From Pseudomonadota bacterium (GTDB lineage Bacteria; Pseudomonadota; Alphaproteobacteria; Micropepsales; Micropepsaceae), in contig JACQDN010000047.1 of assembly GCA_016201105.1 (NCBI GenBank), positions 1-50,789 on the forward strand: a stretch of DNA of 50,789 nucleotides, read 5' to 3'. Shown here piece by piece: positions 35,309 through 43,346 of the stretch. A program made the position numbers and the translations under genes. The number at the start of each line of letters is the position of its first letter. The stretch's first letter is position 1. The notes under the pieces were generated by a model, which did not search any database, had not been told where the DNA came from, and saw only the letters and a program-made list of their open reading frames with translations.

Positions 35309-36763
35309 ATGCCTGAGGGGCTTTGGAAGAACGTTTCGGCGCTGCTCAGCGCGGCGAGCCAGGCTCTTTCAAAGCTCGTCCCATATCTGCCCACGCTTCT
35401 GTTCTACTTCTCGCTCATCCTTCTTTCTTCGCTCTACACTTTCATAGCCGTCAGAGAGAACTGGTTTCCGGCGCCCTTCTTTGAAACCGCGCGCAAGACC
35501 GCGTCAACATACGCGACGCAGCTGCAATCGAGCAGCCAATTGAGCGAACGGTTCGCCAAAATGAGCGCCACACCGCTGCGCGACATCGAAAGAGCTCGAA
35601 TTCGTTCGCGCCCGGCGGCCGCGAATTTTTCCGAACATTTCCTGCTGACGGGCGATGCTTACGAATATCTCCGTGCCTGTCCCCAACATGGCTGCCTCGC
35701 TGTCGAGTTCGATCGTCAAGGCCGTCTGATTCACGCCTATCCTTTTCGCCCCGACGAATTTGCCTCGAAGCAGACCGTTTCGCTGCCCTATGAAACGGCC
35801 CTGTTCGACTATTCCAAAGACGTCCGCATCAACGGGCTCGCCAGATTGCCCAACGGCGATTTGATTGTGATCTTTCATCAAGCCGGCACGTTTCCGTTCG
35901 GCGGCGGTGTGGGACGAATCGATAGAGCCGGTCACGTGATCTGGTTCCGTCATGATTACAGTCATCATTGGCCCACCATGCTGAATGCCGGCGAGATTGC
36001 CGTGCCGTCGCAAAGAATCGAAAAGGGGCCTATCGACGACGCGACAAGCTCGCACCTATCGATTTCCAACAGTTGTCAGGAACGTTTCGGCGCCGATACC
36101 GTTCGCATCCTTCGCCTCGACGGAACCGTGGTGCAGGAAATCCCCGTGCTCGATGCACTGCTGGCGTCGCCCTATCGCGCATTCCTCTACGACACCAAAG
36201 AACCGTGCGATCCCACGCATTTGAACTACGTGCAGGCGGTCACGCCCGCGATTGCCCGCGTCGTGGACGGCGCAAAACCGGGAGACCTATTGGTTTCGCT
36301 GCGCAATATCAGCACCATTGCCGTTATTCGCCGCAGCGACGGAAAGTTGCTGCAGGCCTTTCGCGGCACCTTTGTGCATCAGCATGCCGTGACGCCGCTG
36401 GTGAATTCCACAGAGGTGCTGATCTTCGACAACTGGGGGGCGGATCGTGTGACGGGACCGTCGCGTCTGCTGCTCTACGACCTGGCCACCGGTCACGAGC
36501 GCACGCTGTTCCCGACCAAGTCGATGCCGCCCGACGCCATCTTTTCGAGTGCCAACGGCCAGATCGATGTTTCGGCCGATGGCTCGCGTATTCTCGTTGC
36601 GGCGTCCAAAGCGGGGATCGGCTACGAAATCAACCTGGCCGATCGATCGATCCTGACCGAGTTCGACAATCTGCATGACGTTTCGGGTATTTCGATATTT
36701 CCTGAGAGTCGAAAATCAAAGGCCGCGCGGTTCCAATTGACGGGAATCTATTACGTTCCCTAG
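35309..36763 (+). CDS. Arylsulfotransferase-family-like protein with N-terminal membrane anchor
   Basis: A 484-residue protein with one membrane helix at about 27-48 and a large probably periplasmic beta-propeller. DPTHLNYVQAVTPAIA, PGDLLVSLRNISTIAVIRRS, GTFVHQHAVTPLVNSTEVLI and FDNWG are the repeated patterns of the arylsulfotransferase (ASST) superfamily. His389 of HQHAVTP may correspond to the acceptor-site histidine region, though the catalytic assignment is uncertain. A signal-type cleavage is not obvious, so it is likely anchored. No sulfatase or sulfonate genes are adjacent. Family fold is fairly confident; activity is not. Confidence 0.7.
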   Translation: MPEGLWKNVSALLSAASQALSKLVPYLPTLLFYFSLILLSSLYTFIAVRENWFPAPFFETARKTASTYATQLQSSSQLSERFAKMSATPLRDIERARIRSRPAAANFSEHFLLTGDAYEYLRACPQHGCLAVEFDRQGRLIHAYPFRPDEFASKQTVSLPYETALFDYSKDVRINGLARLPNGDLIVIFHQAGTFPFGGGVGRIDRAGHVIWFRHDYSHHWPTMLNAGEIAVPSQRIEKGPIDDATSSHLSISNSCQERFGADTVRILRLDGTVVQEIPVLDALLASPYRAFLYDTKEPCDPTHLNYVQAVTPAIARVVDGAKPGDLLVSLRNISTIAVIRRSDGKLLQAFRGTFVHQHAVTPLVNSTEVLIFDNWGADRVTGPSRLLLYDLATGHERTLFPTKSMPPDAIFSSANGQIDVSADGSRILVAASKAGIGYEINLADRSILTEFDNLHDVSGISIFPESRKSKAARFQLTGIYYVP

Positions 36764-36830
36764 CGTGGTTCCATTTGCCGCGATCGAAAAGCGTCCTAAT
36801 ATCGGGAGGCGATCGCGAAAGGATTGAACC

Positions 36831-37319
36831 ATGGCCGCCAAGAGCGCTTACGATTTTGCATTCAAGTCCATCAACGGCGGTGCGCTGCCGCTGGCGAACT
36901 TCAAAGGCCAGGCCTTGCTGGTGGTGAACGTGGCGAGCCAATGCGGATTGACGCCGCAATACTCCGGGCTGGAAGCTTTGTGGAAAACCAAGAAGGACAA
37001 GGGCCTCGTCGTCCTCGGCGTGCCTTGCAACGATTTCGGTGCGCAGGAACCGGGCAGCGAAACCGAAATCAAGACGTTTTGCGAAACGCGCTTCGCGGTC
37101 GACTTTCCCATGACGGCGAAGGAGCACGTGATCGGCGGCGGCGCGCACCCGCTTTACAAGTGGCTGGCCGGCGAGCTCGGCGAAGGCGCCGCGCCCAAAT
37201 GGAATTTCCACAAATATCTGTTCAATAAGGACGGCTCGATCGCCGGCACCTTTGGCTCGCGCACAGAACCGAACGCGCCTGAGTTGACCAAGGCGATCGA
37301 TGAGGCCTTGAAAGCCTAA
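36831..37319 (+). CDS. Glutathione peroxidase-family thiol peroxidase
   Basis: A 162-residue cytoplasmic peroxidase reducing hydroperoxides with glutathione or thioredoxin. The peroxidatic residue is Cys38 in NVASQCGLTPQY, a cysteine rather than selenocysteine. The other tetrad residues are Gln in NDFGAQEPG, and Trp and Asn in PKWNFHKYLF. The ATG at 36831 has an AAAGGA site upstream. The stop (TAA, 37317-37319) overlaps that of the convergent OmpA-like gene, with no room for a separate terminator. Confidence 0.94.
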   Translation: MAAKSAYDFAFKSINGGALPLANFKGQALLVVNVASQCGLTPQYSGLEALWKTKKDKGLVVLGVPCNDFGAQEPGSETEIKTFCETRFAVDFPMTAKEHVIGGGAHPLYKWLAGELGEGAAPKWNFHKYLFNKDGSIAGTFGSRTEPNAPELTKAIDEALKA

Positions 37320-37951
37320 GCCGGCAGCAGCGGCGCAATCCTGATTTCGACCCGGCGATTGCGCGGCTCGTTGGCGTTGTCGCCGGTGGGGATTTTCAAT
37401 CGCGTTTCGCCCCAGCCTTTGGCCGTTACGCGCTTGGCATTCACGCCGCCCGCCATGAGCGCTTTGGCCACCGCGTCGGCGCGGCGCTGGGAAACGGTCA
37501 TGTTCTGGTCGGGCGCGCCCGCCGTGTCGGTGTAACCGTCCACTTCGATGGCGGTGCGATCGTAGTAGCGGATCACGTTGGCGATCCCGCGCAAGATGAC
37601 CGCGAATTGCGGGCTCACCGCCGTCGAATTCGTGTCAAACACCGTGTCGCTCTTCATGTTGAGAACAAGCGTATCGCCCTGGCGCGCGACCAGGATGCCG
37701 CGGTTGCGCAAGCCCAAACGCAGATCGACCTCCTGGCGGTCCATATAGGCGTCGGCCTTGGCGAGCGCGGCGGTGCCCGGCTTGCCCGGCGGCATTTGCA
37801 GGTTGGTTCGCGGACGTGCCGGCGGCGCGGTCCGGGAGGGCGGTGGGGCCGTCTGCCAGTCCCGCGGCTGCGGATAATGATCGGTTTCACAGCCAGCCAG
37901 CGCCAGTGTGCTCAATTGGGCGCTCAGCAAAAGGACGACGATCCTGCGCAT
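37316..37951 (-). CDS. OmpA-family lipoprotein
   Basis: A 211-residue outer-membrane lipoprotein with lipobox LALAGC (Cys20). A Pro/Arg-rich linker follows (about 27-60). The C-terminal OmpA domain (about 90-205) has VFDTNSTAVSP, IEVDGYTDTAGAPDQNMTVS and RRVEIRI, which bind the diaminopimelate of peptidoglycan and tether the outer membrane to the wall. The 3' end overlaps that of the glutathione peroxidase gene by 3 bases in convergent orientation. Length fits Pal/YiaD-like proteins, but it is not the Tol-associated Pal since no tol genes are near. Confidence 0.9.
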   Translation of the reverse strand: MRRIVVLLLSAQLSTLALAGCETDHYPQPRDWQTAPPPSRTAPPARPRTNLQMPPGKPGTAALAKADAYMDRQEVDLRLGLRNRGILVARQGDTLVLNMKSDTVFDTNSTAVSPQFAVILRGIANVIRYYDRTAIEVDGYTDTAGAPDQNMTVSQRRADAVAKALMAGGVNAKRVTAKGWGETRLKIPTGDNANEPRNRRVEIRIAPLLPA

Positions 37952-38066
37952 TTTCTCTCCTCGACACCCCCGCCTGCGTCCATCTTAGGGGAGCGGCGGC
38001 ATTTGTCGCCACCCCGGCCTCTCGCTAAGAATTGGGCTGCCAATATTCCAGAACAAAGGAACCCAC

Positions 38067-38831
38067 ATGAATCTGTTCGATCTGAGCGGCAAGGTCGCGC
38101 TCGTCACCGGCTCCACCAAAGGCATCGGCGAGGCCATCGTGCATCGTCTCGCCGAGCACGGCGCAAAAGTCGTCGTTTCCAGCCGCAAGGCCGACGCGTG
38201 CGAGAAGGTCGCTTCCGCCATCAACAAAGAGCGCGGCAAAGACGTCGCCATGCCGATCCCCTGCAACATCAACTACAAAGAACAGCTCGAACAGCTTGTT
38301 TCCGCGACCCGGCAGAAATGGGGCAAGATCGATATTCTTGTCTGCAACGCGGCGCTCAATCCCTACTACGGGCCGCAGATGGGCATCCCCGACGAAGCTT
38401 TCGACAAGATCATGGGCGCGAATGTGCGCTCCAACCACTGGCTCTGCCAGATGGTGTTGCCGGAAATGGTCGAGCGCAAAGACGGCTGCATCATCATCGT
38501 CTCCTCGATCGGGGGTCTGCGCGGTTCACCGGTGCTGGGTGCCTATTGCATTTCCAAAGCGGCGGACATGCAGCTCGCGCGCAATCTTGCCGTGGAATAC
38601 GGGCCGCACAACATCCGCGCCAATTGCATCGCGCCGGGCCTGATTAAAACCGACTTCGCCAAGGCGCTGTGGGACAATCCCGAGACGCTCAAGCGTTCGA
38701 CGGCCGGCGCTCCGCTGCGCCGTATCGGCGAACCCGACGAAATCGCCGGCGCGGCGGTGTTCCTTGCCTCGAAAGCGGGATCGTTCACCACCGGGCAGAC
38801 CATCGTTTGCGACGGTGGGGCGACGATCTGA
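38067..38831 (+). CDS. Short-chain dehydrogenase/reductase
   Basis: A 254-residue classical SDR. The cofactor motif is VTGSTKGIGEAIV (TGxxxGxG) near the N-terminus, NAAL stands at the NNAG position, and the catalytic Ser is in IIIVSSIGG with the YxxxK pair in AYCISKAADMQ. The end GQTIVCDGGATI is typical of 3-oxoacyl-reductase-like SDRs. The ATG at 38067 follows AAAGGAACCCAC. It is divergent from the OmpA-like gene. The substrate is unknown. Confidence 0.93.
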   Translation: MNLFDLSGKVALVTGSTKGIGEAIVHRLAEHGAKVVVSSRKADACEKVASAINKERGKDVAMPIPCNINYKEQLEQLVSATRQKWGKIDILVCNAALNPYYGPQMGIPDEAFDKIMGANVRSNHWLCQMVLPEMVERKDGCIIIVSSIGGLRGSPVLGAYCISKAADMQLARNLAVEYGPHNIRANCIAPGLIKTDFAKALWDNPETLKRSTAGAPLRRIGEPDEIAGAAVFLASKAGSFTTGQTIVCDGGATI

Positions 38832-38866
38832 ATGTCGCCGCTCTTCTTTTTGAGGAAACGGCCGGG

Positions 38867-39262
38867 ATGAGAAACAAACTCGTCATCTGCGCGGCGTTGC
38901 TGTTGCTGTTCGATGGGCCCGTCTACGCGCAAAAGCTCGACTGCAAAAACGCCGTAGCGCAGCAGGACATGAATATTTGTGTGGACGAGGATTTCAAAAA
39001 ATCCGATGCCAAGCTCAACGCGATCTATCGCGCCTTGATGGGAAAACTGGAAGGCAAGGAGAAAGACGAGCTCAAAGCCGCACAGCGCGCCTGGCTTTCC
39101 TATCGCGACGCCGAATGCACTTTCACCATCCGGGAAAACGAGGGCGGCACGATCTATCCGATGATGTGGTCAGGCTGCCTCAAGCAGAAGACGGATGTCC
39201 GTATCAAGGAGCTGCAAGAGCACCTCGATTGCGTCAACGGCAAAAAGAGTTGCACGGAATAG
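38867..39262 (+). CDS. LprI-like (DUF1311) secreted protein, intact copy
   Basis: A 131-residue secreted protein with signal peptide (LVICAALLLLFDGPVYA). DUF1311 features are visible: DCKNAVAQQDMNICVDEDFK, AAQRAWLSYRDAEC and EGGTIYPMMWSGCLKQKT, with six cysteines likely in disulfides. The family includes lysozyme inhibitor LprI, but most members are of unknown function. The start has GAGGAAAC upstream. A decayed second copy follows about 150 bases downstream. It lies 35 bases after the SDR gene in the same direction. Confidence 0.9.
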   Translation: MRNKLVICAALLLLFDGPVYAQKLDCKNAVAQQDMNICVDEDFKKSDAKLNAIYRALMGKLEGKEKDELKAAQRAWLSYRDAECTFTIRENEGGTIYPMMWSGCLKQKTDVRIKELQEHLDCVNGKKSCTE

Positions 39263-39275
39263 CGCGCATCAGGCC

Positions 39276-39413
39276 GCGATCCCCAGCACCTCTTCCGCCG
39301 TCTTCGACGGCAGCTTCTGCGCCTCGCCCACTGCTCCATACGTCAGCGCACCTTTGTAGACGTTCAGACCCGCGCGCAGATGCGGGTTCTTTTTCATCGC
39401 GCCTTCCGGGCCC
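39276..39413 (-). repeat. Detached duplicate of the ald 3' end
   Basis: These bases repeat 40443-40580, the last part of the alanine dehydrogenase gene. The first 125 bases differ at one position (39384 region, G for C), and similarity fades after about 39400. The orientation is the same, so the two copies form a direct repeat around a ~1 kb segment. Confidence 0.92.
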
Positions 39414-39650
39414 CTGTGCAAGCGCAGGACGTCGATTGCAAGAACGCGACGTCGCAGAACGAGATGAATTTCTGCGCCGACCAGGACTTCCAGAAAGCCG
39501 ACAAAGCGCTGAATGCCGCTTACAAGAAAGTCATCGCCGACATGGACGACCCGAATCCATGAGCGAAGAAGGCGGCTCGATGTAGCCGATGGTCTACTCC
39601 ACCTCCCAGGCGCGTCTCACCAAGGCCGCACCAAAGAGCTGACGGCACCG
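39414..39650 (+). pseudogene. Decayed second DUF1311 (LprI-like) gene
   Basis: QAQDVDCKNATSQNEMNFCA and DQDFQKADKALNAAYKKVIA match the neighbouring intact copy. After DMDDP the frame ends, because about 30 codons of the AQRAW/RDAEC part are deleted. The next segment EEGGSM-stop-PMVYSTSQARLTKA follows in another frame, with TAG at the position of a tyrosine and a further 1-base shift before TKELT. The signal peptide is gone, replaced by the ald-derived duplicate. This cannot make a functional protein. Confidence 0.85.
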
Positions 39651-39670
39651 TCCTACTGACCCAAACTTGG

Positions 39671-40366
39671 TCAGTGCACTGGAGCTATATGCAACGTGTA
39701 TGGGACATAAAGCGCCAGATCCAGTGGCCCTTTTTGATACCACGAAACTGGATGCTCTAGGCCTTCGACCGCGACGCCATAGCCTGGGCCGAACAATTCG
39801 GCCGTGTGTTTGGCATCGGCAACGATGCTGGAGATTAGCGCGTCGCGATACTGTTCTGGCCCGATCAGCGTCAGATCATAGTTGTCAGTGCGGACGATTT
39901 CCGTGCGGCCAACCTTGGGCGTGCTGCCGACAAAATCCCTGATGCGAGCGGTAGCGGATTTGAGTGTGTCGGTCTTGGAAACTTCAGTCTTGACGACAAC
40001 TTGGATTTGGTTGGTGTCGGGTCGAGTATCCGGGATCATAAGATCATCGAGATTGTTTTCTTCCAATTTGATCAGAACCGAGTCGCCCGTGCTTAGCGAG
40101 ATGGTCTTGGTCGCCGAAGCAGCGTGGATCATATTGCGTAATGTCGCTTTCAACTCTTCATGCCGCTGATTTGCGTCACGTGTATCGCAAGTCACACGGA
40201 CCGTAGTGATCATGTGATCTGCGCGCTTCACAATAACCACGCGTACGCCTTGGTCATCGCGCCTTTCGGCGGTGACAACCACTTCTGATACCTCATCCTG
40301 TGCGAGTGCAATGCTCGATACGAGCATCGCAACGGCTACCCCGGCGACAGCAAGCCATTTGGACAT
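39671..40366 (-). CDS. Secreted protein of unknown function in the duplicated segment
   Basis: A 231-residue protein with signal peptide (AVAGVAVAMLVSSIALA) followed by DEVSEVVVTAERRDDQGV, a sequence like the beginning of TonB-dependent receptors though far too short for one. The mature part has no domain I recognise; about 45-230 is predicted mixed alpha/beta. The ATG at 40366 is chosen for the GGGGG-rich site and signal peptide; an ATG at 40378 is possible. The DNA is less GC-rich than its flanks and lies between two copies of the ald 3' end, so it is probably acquired. Confidence 0.65.
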   Translation of the reverse strand: MSKWLAVAGVAVAMLVSSIALAQDEVSEVVVTAERRDDQGVRVVIVKRADHMITTVRVTCDTRDANQRHEELKATLRNMIHAASATKTISLSTGDSVLIKLEENNLDDLMIPDTRPDTNQIQVVVKTEVSKTDTLKSATARIRDFVGSTPKVGRTEIVRTDNYDLTLIGPEQYRDALISSIVADAKHTAELFGPGYGVAVEGLEHPVSWYQKGPLDLALYVPYTLHIAPVH

Positions 40367-40435
40367 TTTCACCCCCATACCATTTTGAATCTTACCACGA
40401 TATGGAAGCGGCATCGAACTGAGGAGAAAATGAGG

Positions 40436-41560
40436 TTAAGCAGCGATCCCCAGCACCTCTTCCGCCGTCTTCGACGGCAGCTTCTGCGCCTCGCCCACTG
40501 CTCCATACGTCAGCGCACCTTTGTAGACGTTCAGACCCGCGCGCAGATGCGCGTTCTTTTTCATCGCCGCTTCGGGGCCCAGCTCGGCGAGTGCGATCGT
40601 GAACGGCAGCGTCGCGTTGTTGAGCGCGAAGGTCGAGGTGCGCGCCACGCCGCCCGGCATGTTCGCCACGCAATAATGCACCACGCCGTCCACTTTGTAG
40701 GTTGGATCGGCGTGGGTCGTGGCATGCGAGGTTTCGGCGCAGCCGCCTTGATCGATGGCGACATCGACAATCACCGAACCCTTCTTCATCTGGCTCACCA
40801 TCTTTCTGGTGATGAGCTTGGGAGCGGCAGCGCCCGGCAGCAGCACGCCGCCGATGACGAGATCGGCGCCGACCACGTTCTCCTCGATGGAGTCGATGGT
40901 GGAGAACACCGTATTGAGCATCGCGCCAAATTGCAGGTCGAGTTCGTTCAACCTGTGCAGCGAGACATCGAGAATGGTGACATGGGCCTCCAGGCCCATG
41001 GCCATGCGCGCGGCGTTGGTGCCGACGACGCCGCCGCCCAGCACGACGACTTTCGCCGCCGGAACGCCCGGCACGCCGCCCAGCAGCATTCCGCGTCCAC
41101 CTTGGGCGATCTCAAGACAGTGCGCGCCGGCCTGGATCGACATGCGTCCCGCGACTTCGCTCATGGGCGCGAGCAACGGCAGCCCCCCGCGACTGTCCGT
41201 CACCGTTTCATAGGCAATGCCGATGCAACCGGAGGCGAGCAACGCGGCCGTCTGCTCCGGATCGGGCGCAAGGTGCAGATAGGTGAAAAGCGTCTGTCCC
41301 GGCCGCAGCCGCTTGATCTCGACCGGTTGGGGTTCCTTGACCTTCACGATCATGTCGGCATGGGCGAACACTTCGTCGGCGCTGGGAAGGATCTTGGCGC
41401 CCACCCGCGTATACATTTCGTCATGCAGGCCGATGGCTTCGCCGGCATGGGTTTCCACGAACACTTCGTGGCGGCGCGAGGTCAATTCGCGCACCGCGGC
41501 GGGTGTCATGCCGACGCGGTATTCGTGATTCTTGATTTCTTTCGGAACACCGATGCGCAT
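40436..41560 (-). CDS. ald: Alanine dehydrogenase
   Basis: A 374-residue NAD-dependent enzyme deaminating L-alanine to pyruvate and ammonia. [20 protein letters not shown] at the N-terminus, KVKEPQ with the catalytic lysine, the NAD fold [20 protein letters not shown], and [14 protein letters not shown] are all diagnostic. Length is standard. The last ~138 bases are duplicated at 39276-39413; this copy is complete. A small membrane protein gene lies just upstream on the same strand. Confidence 0.97.
   Translation of the reverse strand: MRIGVPKEIKNHEYRVGMTPAAVRELTSRRHEVFVETHAGEAIGLHDEMYTRVGAKILPSADEVFAHADMIVKVKEPQPVEIKRLRPGQTLFTYLHLAPDPEQTAALLASGCIGIAYETVTDSRGGLPLLAPMSEVAGRMSIQAGAHCLEIAQGGRGMLLGGVPGVPAAKVVVLGGGVVGTNAARMAMGLEAHVTILDVSLHRLNELDLQFGAMLNTVFSTIDSIEENVVGADLVIGGVLLPGAAAPKLITRKMVSQMKKGSVIVDVAIDQGGCAETSHATTHADPTYKVDGVVHYCVANMPGGVARTSTFALNNATLPFTIALAELGPEAAMKKNAHLRAGLNVYKGALTYGAVGEAQKLPSKTAEEVLGIAA
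40443..40580 (-). repeat. 3' end of ald, source copy of the direct repeat
   Basis: This is the coding 3' end of ald ([20 protein letters not shown] and following), repeated at 39276-39413. The near-identity in the first 125 bases means that recombination between copies would delete about 1.17 kb. Confidence 0.9.
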
Positions 41561-41569
41561 TGAAACCTC

Positions 41570-41776
41570 TTAGGATGGGATCGACCAGCGCGCGCGCGCT
41601 TCCAGAATGGCGACCCAGGTGAAGACGACGAATTCGATGACGGCAGCGTAGTTGAGAACTTCAGGATCGATGGTGCGGCTCGTCGCGGCCAGCACAAACA
41701 CACTGCCGCGATACATCAGCCATGTGAGCGCCGCAGGGGCGACGAGCACGAAAAGAATGAGTCCGAGTCTGCGCAA
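41570..41776 (-). CDS. Small two-helix membrane protein (possible)
   Basis: A 68-residue frame starting TTG at 41774-41776 behind a GGGGGA site, with two hydrophobic segments (about 4-20 and 45-59). It fits neatly between the aminotransferase stop (41786) and ald, on the same strand. No family is recognised. The unusual start codon and short length leave its reality uncertain. Confidence 0.5.
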   Translation of the reverse strand: MRRLGLILFVLVAPAALTWLMYRGSVFVLAATSRTIDPEVLNYAAVIEFVVFTWVAILEARARWSIPS

Positions 41777-41785
41777 GTTGTCCCC

Positions 41786-43111
41786 CTAATTCAGCCGTGC
41801 GAGCACGCCACGGATCGCCTCGACGATGCGTGAAATATCGGATTCGCCGGCGATCAACGGGGGCGACAGCGCGATCGTGTCGCCGCCGACGCGGATCACC
41901 ATGTCCTGTTCGGCATAGGCGAGCTTGATCGCATCGTAGCCGCGGCGGCCCGGCGCCTTGGGATCGGGCTCCAGTTCGATTCCCGCCGCCATGCCGACAT
42001 TGCGAATGTCCACGACAAAGGGAGCGCCTTTCAACGCGTGGACGGCGGCTTCCAAGACCGGTTCCATCTTCTTGGCGCGTTCGAAGAGGCCTTCGTCGCG
42101 ATAGAGATCGAGCGTTGCGAGCGCCGCGGCACAGGCGAGCGGATGGCCCGAATAGGTATGACCATGAAAGAGTTCGATGGCGTGCTCGGGGCCGTCCATG
42201 AAGGCGTCGTGTACGGCGTCGCTGACGATAGCTCCACCCATCGGCACCGTGCCGTTCGTCACGCCTTTGGCGAACGTGATGATATCCGGCGTCACGCCGT
42301 AGCGTTCCGCGGCGAAGGAATGACCCAGGCGTCCGAAGCCGGTGATGACTTCGTCGAAGATCAGAAGAATTCCATGCTTGTCGCAAATCGCGCGCAGGCG
42401 TTTGAGATAATCCTTGGGCGACGCGAACACGCCGGCTGAGCCTGCGAACGGCTCCACGATCACCGCGGCAATCGTTTCGGCGCCATGCAGGAGCACAAGA
42501 CCTTCAAGCGCGTCGGCGAATTCGGCGCCGGTTTGCGGCTCACGCCTGGTGAAGCGCATGGTTTTCGGATCGTAAGGAAACGGCAGATGATCGTCGGTGC
42601 CGGGCAGCAGCGGTCCGTAGGGTTTGCGATTGTTGCCGATGCCGCCCACCGAAATGCCGGCGAGCGTGGTGCCGTGATAGCCCTTCTCGCGGCCGATAAG
42701 ACGAAAGCGCTGGCCCTGCCCGCGTTTGAGCCAATAAGCGCGTGCGATTTTGAGCGCGGTGTCGGCAGCTTCCGATCCGGAATTGACGAAGAACACATGG
42801 TTCATGCCGTCCGGCGCCATTTGCGCGATGCGCTGCGCCAACGCGAATACCGAGGGATGCGCGAACTGAAAGGCGGGCGCGAAATCGAGTTCGCCGGCCG
42901 CTTTTTGAATCGCTTGGGTGATCTGCTTGCGGCCGTGGCCGGCATTCACGCACCAAAGGCCCGCGGCCGCATCGATCAATTTGCGCCCGGAAGGATCGAA
43001 GAAATACATTCCCTCCGCGCCCGTCAGCATGCGCGGGTTCGTCTTGAAGTGGCGATTCGGCGTGAACGGCAGCCAGAACGCGCTCAAATCGTTGGGACGC
43101 TCGGGACGCAT
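41786..43111 (-). CDS. Class III aminotransferase (omega-amino acid:pyruvate type)
   Basis: A 441-residue PLP enzyme of the beta-alanine/omega-amino acid:pyruvate transaminase group. AFWLPFTPNRHFKTNPRMLT at the N-terminus is characteristic of that group. VNSGSEAADTALKIARAYW binds the cofactor phosphate, LLIFDEVITGFGRLG has the conserved Asp, and ITFAKGVTNGTVPMGG carries the PLP lysine. The start at 43111 has AAGG upstream; earlier in-frame codons are not homologous. It uses pyruvate as acceptor and so produces alanine, which fits the alanine dehydrogenase gene just downstream. Confidence 0.93.
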   Translation of the reverse strand: MRPERPNDLSAFWLPFTPNRHFKTNPRMLTGAEGMYFFDPSGRKLIDAAAGLWCVNAGHGRKQITQAIQKAAGELDFAPAFQFAHPSVFALAQRIAQMAPDGMNHVFFVNSGSEAADTALKIARAYWLKRGQGQRFRLIGREKGYHGTTLAGISVGGIGNNRKPYGPLLPGTDDHLPFPYDPKTMRFTRREPQTGAEFADALEGLVLLHGAETIAAVIVEPFAGSAGVFASPKDYLKRLRAICDKHGILLIFDEVITGFGRLGHSFAAERYGVTPDIITFAKGVTNGTVPMGGAIVSDAVHDAFMDGPEHAIELFHGHTYSGHPLACAAALATLDLYRDEGLFERAKKMEPVLEAAVHALKGAPFVVDIRNVGMAAGIELEPDPKAPGRRGYDAIKLAYAEQDMVIRVGGDTIALSPPLIAGESDISRIVEAIRGVLARLN

Positions 43112-43295
43112 GCAAGGCCTTGGCGAAAGCGGCGCGGAAGCTAGCAGAGCGCCCAAGCCAATCAAAGCGCACGATCGAAGAGCCGCAGCATTTCAGCCCT
43201 TCTGAAACAATCCACAGCGGCGGTTCCGACAGGGCGATAGTCCGGGTCGCCGGAAGCGTCATGAGCGAACGAATCTTTCTTGAACCTCCTCAAAG

Positions 43296-43324
43296 AAAAA
43301 GCCCCGGCGAAATTTCGCCGGGGC
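43296..43324 (-). terminator. Rho-independent terminator of the Asn/Arg/Asp-repeat gene
   Basis: GCCCCGGCGAAA and TTTCGCCGGGGC form a perfect 12-bp inverted repeat at 43301-43324. Read on the minus strand it is followed by a run of five T (43296-43300). It lies 22 bases after the stop of the gene ending at 43347. Confidence 0.9.
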
Positions 43325-43346
43325 CTTGTCAGTCGAAGACGCGCGA

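Noticed and set aside
36831..37319. Selenoprotein glutathione peroxidase
   Set aside because: The peroxidatic position is an ordinary cysteine codon.
39380..39562. Small gene of 60 codons
   Set aside because: It starts within the duplicated ald end and runs into a broken DUF1311 copy; it is a chance fusion frame over a pseudogene.
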